Positions 20,140 through 25,226 of a DNA stretch of 25,226 nt are shown in pieces; position 1 is the first letter of the stretch; every line of letters begins with the position of its first letter. Where the stretch lies: contig JADHZB010001599.1 in NCBI GenBank assembly GCA_015657535.1, positions 6,746 through 31,971 of the forward strand. The letters run 5' to 3'. The translations under genes were made by a program, and so were the position numbers. The DNA comes from Nephromyces sp. MM_2019 (lineage: Eukaryota; Apicomplexa; Aconoidasida; Nephromycida). The notes under the pieces are model-generated. The model ran no database searches. It saw only the letters and a program-made list of their open reading frames with translations, and was not told the origin of the DNA.

Positions 20140-20420
20140 GATGTGTGTGCGGATGGTGTTTTTGGTGTGTGTGGATTGTGCGTGTTTAGTGAAAATATGT
20201 TTTTTCCGCTTGATGTGTGTGCGGATTGTGTTTCATGTGTGTGCGGATTGTGTTTTGTATGTGTGTGCGGATTGTGTTTTGGGTGTGTATGCTGGTTGTG
20301 TTTTGGGTGCGTTGATTTTGTTCTGTGTGTGTGAATTATGTTTTGTGTTTTGTGTTTTGTGTGCGTGGACTGTGATTCACGTGTGCGGATTAAGTATCCT
20401 GTGTGTCCATGCAGATTAAA
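20140..20420. repeat. TGTGTGCGGATTGTGTTTTG-type minisatellite
   Basis: About eight imperfect units of 24-30 bp with core GTGTGCGGATTGTGTTT. It lies in TG-rich presumed intron sequence between 20068 and the acceptor-like site near 20575. Confidence 0.7.
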
Positions 20421-20559
20421 TTTCCAGTCTATGTGTGTACGTGCTTGCTCGTGCTACGTCTGCGCTGCTTGTACCATACGTGTATCTCTATGTGTCTGCG
20501 GAATATTTTGTGCCTATAAAACTGCATTGACTCCACTACATTGCTTGTGTGTTTCCACT

Positions 20560-20673
20560 ATGCAATCTTCTACCAGATTGCACAAGTATCTCCAAAATCT
20601 CCATGATGAAGCACAGCGATCAGAATGCACTCAATTGAAGCTTTTTAGATGTTTATTTCATACACGGATTTCT
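20560..20673 (+). CDS. Candidate exon, unknown protein
   Basis: 38 codons (MQSSTRLHKYLQNLHDEAQR then SECTQLKLFRCLFHTRIS) ending at donor GTATGATG. It can start at the ATG or at acceptor CTTCTACCAG (20575). Mixed, non-repetitive composition suggests real coding sequence. The family is not recognised. Confidence 0.33.
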
Positions 20674-21272
20674 GTATGATGAACCTTGTTTGTGCGTAAA
20701 AGCCCCTTATATTAGGCAATAGCGGGTGTATGATGATATGTGTGTGCGTGGGAGTGTACTGGGAATTTGCGAGAAAGATATGGCATATGTGTCGGATAAA
20801 CGATGAAAATTATCAATAAACTATCCCCAGTTGTGTGTGAAATAATTTCGAAAAACGCTGGTGTTTGGACTAAAAACCTGTACACACACACACACACTAA
20901 ATACATCTTCTTCATGGAGATGTAGGTATATTGCCACCGTCTTGCCATTGATGCTACTCTTTTTGATGATTTTCTTTGGTTATCTGCTCTTTAAGATGCC
21001 TTTTCTAAACTCAATATTATGTATCATTTTGGCATGCAAAGACACGAAGACTAAAAAATGCACACACACAAGGACAAAAATACACACAAACACGCACAAA
21101 TACACACAAATGCACATATACAGAAATACTCACCCAGATGCACACACAAACACACACACAAATGCATACACACACAAAAAGGCACACACAGTTTGGGTTT
21201 CGACTCCTTCCTCCTCCAGTGAGTAGCATAAAAGAACGAATGCAGGAAAGCTGGAAGAAGTAAATAACACAC
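20674..21272. other. Region with conflicting exon signals
   Basis: Plus-strand candidates are CHRLAIDATLFDDFLWLSAL near 20930-20995 and SKLNIMYHFGMQRHED near 21005-21050. A hydrophobic frame (VLPLMLLFLMIFFGYLLF) overlaps them. The minus strand also offers a start (MARRWQYTYISMKKMYL) before a GTGTGTGTG donor. Plus 21060-21190 is CA-rich. Confidence 0.2.
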
Positions 21273-21406
21273 CAAATTAAAGATGAACTTCTCAATACTT
21301 CAGTGAAGATTTCGCTTTCGCGTAAAAGCCTGAAGTCATCGTGAAAGGTTTTCAAGGCATGAAAGTGGTGAACATTACTGCAAAAATGTCTAGTTGTGAA
21401 TAATCG
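21273..21406 (-). CDS. Candidate minus-strand exon, unknown protein
   Basis: The acceptor is CTTGGTTTCAG and the donor G|GTGTGTTA. The open frame reads RLFTTRHFCSNVHHFHALKT then FHDDFRLLRESEIFTEVLRS. TG-rich sequence follows the donor on this strand, as in the identified genes. The family is not recognised. Confidence 0.35.
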
Positions 21407-21740
21407 CTGAAACCAAGAAAAGGAAGGGAAGAGAGGATTTTCATCCTTTTCAGACAATGCTTAGCTAACTTTTATCAGCTATGTCATCGAGTTTCTGGCG
21501 GTTTTTTCTGCTTAGGATGATGTTTTAGTTGTTTCGAAGCATCCAGTCGCTTGGGTTTTCTAGTAGTAGCAGCTGCCGTTTCAAGCTGCTTCTTTCTTCA
21601 GCTCTAAAAAGAATTTTGAAATTCTCATGAATTTTCTGCATTAAAACATGCGAAGCTCCTCTGTAGAAGAAAAAAAAGACGGAAAAATGCGAACTTATAG
21701 GTAACAGGGTTTTGGAAAACGGAGATATTTGCAGGTCAAT
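21407..21740. other. Undecided stretch, open on both strands
   Basis: Minus strand: a basic frame, AATTRKPKRLDASKQLKHHP, runs to TGA near 21493. Plus strand: acceptor TTCTGCTTAG at about 21515 is followed by DDVLVVSKHPVAWVF. Neither connects clearly to its neighbours. Confidence 0.2.
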
Positions 21741-21749
21741 TGAAGCAAG

Positions 21750-21890
21750 TTCTGTCTGATTTGCCGTAAAATACTAATTTTGAGCATAAAATCATCAATT
21801 CCTAGCAGAAAATAATGAATTCCGGGCATAACACCGTTTTTTAGCGGAAAATCATCGTTTTTCAACGGAAAATTCACACTTTTCTGGTTC
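21750..21890. repeat. Degenerate ~27-bp tandem repeat
   Basis: Four to five units around AAAATCATCATTTTT-AGCGG (for example near 21787, 21813, 21849, 21868). On the minus strand it reads as repeated FPLKNDDF-like peptides, which I take as chance. Confidence 0.5.
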
Positions 21891-22015
21891 CATTTTTATG
21901 GAAGCAACAGGATTTTTTTCAACTATCCATCAGCCAAGTTTCCTACACACTCATATGTGAAAGTTAGGCACCTTGAAACCCTTCTGTTCCCATCCTCTTC
22001 ACGCATTAACCTAAG

Positions 22016-22146
22016 AAGCATCTGAGATACCAAGGATCTTATTCATTGCTTCGTACTCAGTATGCCAAAGAATTGATCAGGTGATTGCACACGCAGCTTT
22101 GAAGTTTGGTAGTGAGATTGGCACCATCAGAAAAAGAAGATACTAA
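22016..22146 (+). CDS. Candidate terminal exon, unknown protein
   Basis: It follows a good pyrimidine-rich acceptor (CCCATCCTCTTCACGCATTA then ACCTAAG). The frame reads ASEIPRILFIASYSVCQRID then QVIAHAALKFGSEIGTIRKR and stops at TAA 22144. Composition is mixed and protein-like. It may end a plus-strand gene begun near 20560. Confidence 0.35.
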
Positions 22147-22400
22147 TATATACAATGTCAATTCACATTATTAAGCTACTCACTAAATGAAGGGAATTAG
22201 CTGAATCTTAACATAAAGTAGTCTTCTACCAAATGAGGAAGACGGTGGAAGCCTCATATCTGTCGATTCTTCCACGAAAGATTATCACACATCAACTTCC
22301 TCTGGTGTGCTTGTCTACACAGATTAACGTGAAAGATTAGAACATTGTATGTGTGTGCGTTTTCGACCACTAAGGATCAGTTATGTTTGCAGGCATGCTC
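22147..22400. other. No gene seen
   Basis: AT-rich, non-repetitive sequence without a convincing exon on either strand. Confidence 0.4.
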
Positions 22401-22869
22401 TCAAAAAGATGAGGCAAAAATGCAAGCATTTTGTGAAGCCTCACTTTCTAGTCGCAAACAAAAAAGCCCGTCACATCCCCACTTGCACTCAGACAAACTC
22501 CTAAGATAGCTGCACACAACATTACAACCGAGAATGGCAAGCACTCCGTACACCTGGTAACACGCTGAAACACGCCTGTTAGTGTGCTGGTTTTCAGGCA
22601 CACACACACACACTCGGGGAGAGCCATCCTTTATACCTTGACCGACTTTGCGACTTTTTCCCAAAAAATTACAGATTTCATTTACCCACATATATTCAAT
22701 GCTTAGCTCACGAACAGGGACAGATGCACACACATTGACACACACGCATTGACATACCCACCTCAGACACCCACGCCACCAACCTGCTCGCCTACCCACA
22801 TCATTCACCCATAGCACCCACACACACAACCCCTGACGAATGAGCTTCTCATGCGTGTGAGCAGCTTAG
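22401..22869 (-). CDS. Candidate 3' part of a minus-strand gene
   Basis: Exon 22869-22831 (acceptor ACACACAG, donor G|GTTGTG) encodes KLLTRMRSSFVR. A frame containing SIEYMWVNEICNFLGKSRKV lies near 22640-22710, with donor GTATAA after it. A terminal frame, YGVLAILGCNVVCSYLRSLS then ECKWGCDGLFCLRLESEA, ends at TGA 22401. CA-rich coding-strand sequence precedes 22869 and TG-rich sequence follows 22830. Joins are not proven. Confidence 0.3.
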
Positions 22870-23037
22870 CTGTGTGTGCATGCGCTGCTGGCTTCCCTCA
22901 CCGGTCGTGTGTGTGTTGTCCAATGTGTGTGGTTTGTGTGTGTGTATCTCCTTGACGAACATTTTCCCCCCGCGCCGCCCCTCTGACAAAGCTTCCTTCC
23001 TCATCCGTAGAATACAATATAAATGTATACATAGGTA

Positions 23038-23078
23038 TGTATATACTATATATATATATATGTATATATTATATACAG
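23038..23078. repeat. (TA)n microsatellite
   Basis: ATACTATATATATATATATG and following TATATTATATA. A minus-strand ATG upstream (23137-23123, MGNVEEEEEQ...) could start a gene whose donor (GTATAT) falls here, but this is weak. Confidence 0.6.
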
Positions 23079-23159
23079 GTCGTGGTAGGCTTTCCTTGTT
23101 CTTCTTCTTCTTCGACATTCCCCATCGCTTGTATTGCAGGACTTTCCTAGTCTAAGAAC

Positions 23160-24042
23160 TTAGTGGCTTTATCGTCACGGTAATAACGCGAAAGTGAAGT
23201 GTTATATTCTAAAATAAAAGATCTGAATATGATAGAGCTGCTTTTTAGGATTTGGATGGTGGCCGCGTTGTATGTACACCCCCTGTGGTGTTTGTTATTT
23301 GAAAAATCAGAAAATTCATTCTTTCACCAGAATTGATAAGCAGCCATTTTTGCTATGTGTGTGTGTATGTGTGTGCGTTTGTCAATGTGTGTACATGTGC
23401 ATGTGTAATTTTTTTTTTATGAATGCGTGACGTTCAGTCTGTATTTTTGTTTTTCTGGTGCATAGATATTTCGTAATGCTCTGTTTTTTTTGCGGGGAAC
23501 TGGTATTCTGTCTGTGCAGATTGCAAGTGTGCACGATAAGAATTTTTGGAGCTTGTCGGGGTGATTTAGCCTGCAATGCACAGAAGATACCACTAAATGT
23601 ATGGCCTTGTAGTTTGTGAAGGCGATTATTTGAGATTTTTTAGGCAAAAGAGTGTGCATTTTGATGATGAGGGGGGGTTTTCGTAGCTCGCAGTCTGCGA
23701 GTTTTGTGTTGTACTTTGGAATTTGATGTAACTTTGAGGGTTTTGAGGGAAAATCCGTGAGCAGGAGAATGCCTTTTCGATTTTTCAATGAATTTGTACT
23801 TTTTTCGGCTGAGTGTGCGTTGGGGGGCGTGTGTGTGGGTTAGGTGGTGTGCGTGTCTGTGTGTGCGTGATCGTCTGTATGTGAGTATTTCTGTTTGTGA
23901 TTTATCTCTGTATCTCTTTTTTCTTTCTGTCACTCCCTCTTAGTTTCATTGCATGAGATCTTTTTTGCTGTTTTCTCTCCCAAACTTCTCTTCTTTCACA
24001 TTTTGTACCCGTTTCTCCTCTTTTTTTAGAAGGGAAGAAACG
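23160..24042 (+). promoter_or_regulatory. Region upstream of the importin-like gene
   Basis: T- and G-rich, with no plus-strand gene. A 123-codon minus ORF (23417-23788) has no family signal and lies opposite a poly-T/G tract. The last 120 bases are strongly pyrimidine-rich and end CTCTTTTTTTAG 13 bases before the ATG. They may contain a 5'-UTR splice acceptor or a pyrimidine-type start region. Confidence 0.4.
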
Positions 24043-24322
24043 ATGGATTTCTCGGGATTTTGGGATAATTTTAAGGGGCTGCTTTCACAGGATAAAGGCA
24101 TCAGATTGGCAGCCTTTCAGCGTCTTGAAATCTATCTGAAAGATGCCCCTGATGAAACGGTGCGTATACTGCTCCGAGCCCTCACCACCGCCGAAGATCA
24201 AGAAGTTCTCCTGCAATGCATGCTATTGTTAAAGCTTGTGTGCAAATCTTCAAAGGTCTCGAAAGCGAGTGGTGAATCTCAGTTTGCTCGGCTGAAACAT
24301 GAAACGAAGGAGGAGCTGAAGA
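24043..24322 (+). CDS. Importin-like gene exon 1
   Basis: 93 codons plus one base, ending at donor A|GTTAGT just before a stop in the unspliced frame. Contains the first HEAT-like helices described for the gene. The ATG follows GAAACG. Confidence 0.6.
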
Positions 24323-25226
24323 GTTAGTTTGTGGGATGGGTGGTTGATGGGAGGGAGCGGGGGTTGATGAAGGAGGTTAGGGTTGGTGGGCAAAGGATTA
24401 TAATGGTAGGGGGAGGGGGTAGATGAGTGGGGTGGATCGGTGTGTGTTGCTGTGGGGGGTTGGTATGAGTTGCTGTAGGGGGTTGGTATCAGTTACTATG
24501 AGGGGTTGGTGTGAGGTGCTGTGGGGAGTTGGTGTGAGTTACTGTGGGGGGTTGGTGTGAGTTACTGTGAGGGGTTGGTGTGAGTTACTGTGGGGGGTTG
24601 GTATGAGTTACTGTGGGGGGTTGGTATGAGTTACTGTGGGGGGTTAGTATCAGTTGCTGTGAGGGGTTGATGTGAGTTACTGTGGGGGGTTGGTATCAGT
24701 TGCTGTGAGGGGTTGATGTGAGTTACTGTGGGGGGTTGGTATGAGTTGCTGTGGGGGGTTGAATTGAGTTTCTCTAAGATGTTGATTGGAGTTACTGTGG
24801 AAAATCCTTCAATCCTCGCATGCCTAAGAGTTTGTGGAGAGATTGTGTGTGTCTCTAGTTGTTTTTCAACGCCTGTGTAGCCGTTTTCTGCGTGAAACTT
24901 CACTGCTAAATCCGTATTATAAACACGAAAGTCATGATTCTGAGGATCAGCATAGAATACATAGAAATTGTAAGCAAATTTTGTGTTATCCATATATGTG
25001 TGTGCGTGGGATGCTTCTGGTGGACACCCATGTATTTGGGATGCAATCAACTACGCTTTCATACTTGAGCTATTTTCAATCACCACTGGTTTTTTCGCAC
25101 ACTGTACGTACACCGTGCTACACACACTCAATTCATGCCTCACTTCAACTTCTCGAAAACTACACACACGCTCTGCCCCTCCCTCATCCGTGCTTCCTTC
25201 CCCCCCTACACACACTAGTACTCATC
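24043..25226 (+). CDS. Importin-beta/importin-5-like HEAT-repeat protein, N-terminus only
   Basis: Karyopherins of this type carry cargo through nuclear pores and are built from HEAT repeats. Exon 1 is 24043-24322 and exon 2 24859-24969; the remainder lies outside the window. The N-terminus reads MDFSGFWDNFKGLLSQDKGI, then RLAAFQRLEIYL, VRILLRALTTAEDQEVLLQC and MLLLKLV. This has the two-helix pattern, and the 'LL..D...R..AE' followed by '..LL..L.....E.R..AA.LL' order, of the importin-5 N-terminus. The exon phases close (A + TT). An in-frame ATG at 23953 would add 30 Phe/Ser-rich residues and is less likely. Another HEAT protein is possible. Confidence 0.5.
24445..24770. repeat. 23-bp minisatellite, about 14 units, in importin-like intron 1
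   Basis: The unit is TTGGTRTGAGTTACTGTGGG plus GGG, with substitutions (TATCAG, TTGCTG, TGAGG) scattered between copies. It fills the middle of the 536-nt first intron. Each unit carries a G-run of about six. Confidence 0.88.
24859..24969 (+). CDS. Importin-like gene exon 2
   Basis: The acceptor is GTGTGTGTCTCTAG and the donor T|GTAAGC. The only phase compatible with exon 1 is fully open and reads VFQRLCSRFLRETSLLNPYY then KHESHDSEDQHRIHRN. The opposite strand is also open here, but its splice sites are poorer. Confidence 0.5.
24970..25226 (+). other. Importin-like gene intron 2, running off the window
   Basis: It starts GTAAGC. TG-rich sequence (25003-25018) comes first and CA-rich sequence (25085-25226) later, in the same order as the GH35 introns. 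No further exon was recognised. Confidence 0.5.

Noticed and set aside
23417..23788. 123-codon minus-strand ORF upstream of the importin-like gene
   Set aside because: No family signal, no splice context, and biased composition from the T/G-rich opposite strand; left as unassigned upstream sequence.

Overview
This is nuclear DNA from an intron-dense eukaryote, most likely a protist. Genes are cut into short exons with GT..AG borders, and the introns are filled with TG/CA dinucleotide tracts and minisatellites. There is no bacterial gene organisation, no rRNA or tRNA, no transposase and no CRISPR array. An alveolate or algal protist would fit, but the sequence does not settle the lineage and I do not name a species.

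Layout. (1) About 197-9308, minus strand: the best-supported gene, a glycoside hydrolase family 35 (beta-galactosidase-like) protein in at least 14 exons. Its 3' end lies beyond the left edge of the window. It can be followed from the N-terminal 'ING..LIISAG' strand, through 'NAVETE', 'VILRVGP', 'SGGPLVLLQ', 'IEAWTG' and 'ETNFGRQGG', to the plant-type 'EAWSCLIYNT' and 'LTDYAW' segments. Most splice phases close exactly. Two of the glutamates expected in the active site are replaced and the nucleophile is kept, so I read it as an intact gene for a probably inactive or altered enzyme. (2) About 9655-13058, plus strand: a candidate multi-exon gene of unknown family, divergent from the GH35 gene. 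(3) 13277-18081, minus strand: a long two-exon gene whose two zinc modules resemble the C-terminal half of the cleavage/polyadenylation factor Pcf11. Possible further 5' exons lie up to 18789. (4) About 19-23 kb: AT-rich sequence, minisatellites and scattered exon-like pieces on both strands, none of which I can assign to a family. (5) 24043 to the right edge, plus strand: the first two exons of a HEAT-repeat protein resembling the N-terminus of an importin-beta/importin-5 karyopherin. Its first intron carries a 23-bp minisatellite.

A structural pattern runs through the window. In the well-supported genes, the coding-strand sequence after a 5' splice site is TG-rich, and where CA-rich sequence occurs it lies further downstream, usually nearer the 3' splice site. 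The two halves are complementary, so many introns could fold into (UG)n/(CA)n hairpins. The pattern also predicts which strand is transcribed. I consider this and the substituted GH35 active site the two most interesting observations. The genes do not form a pathway; they look like unrelated neighbours.
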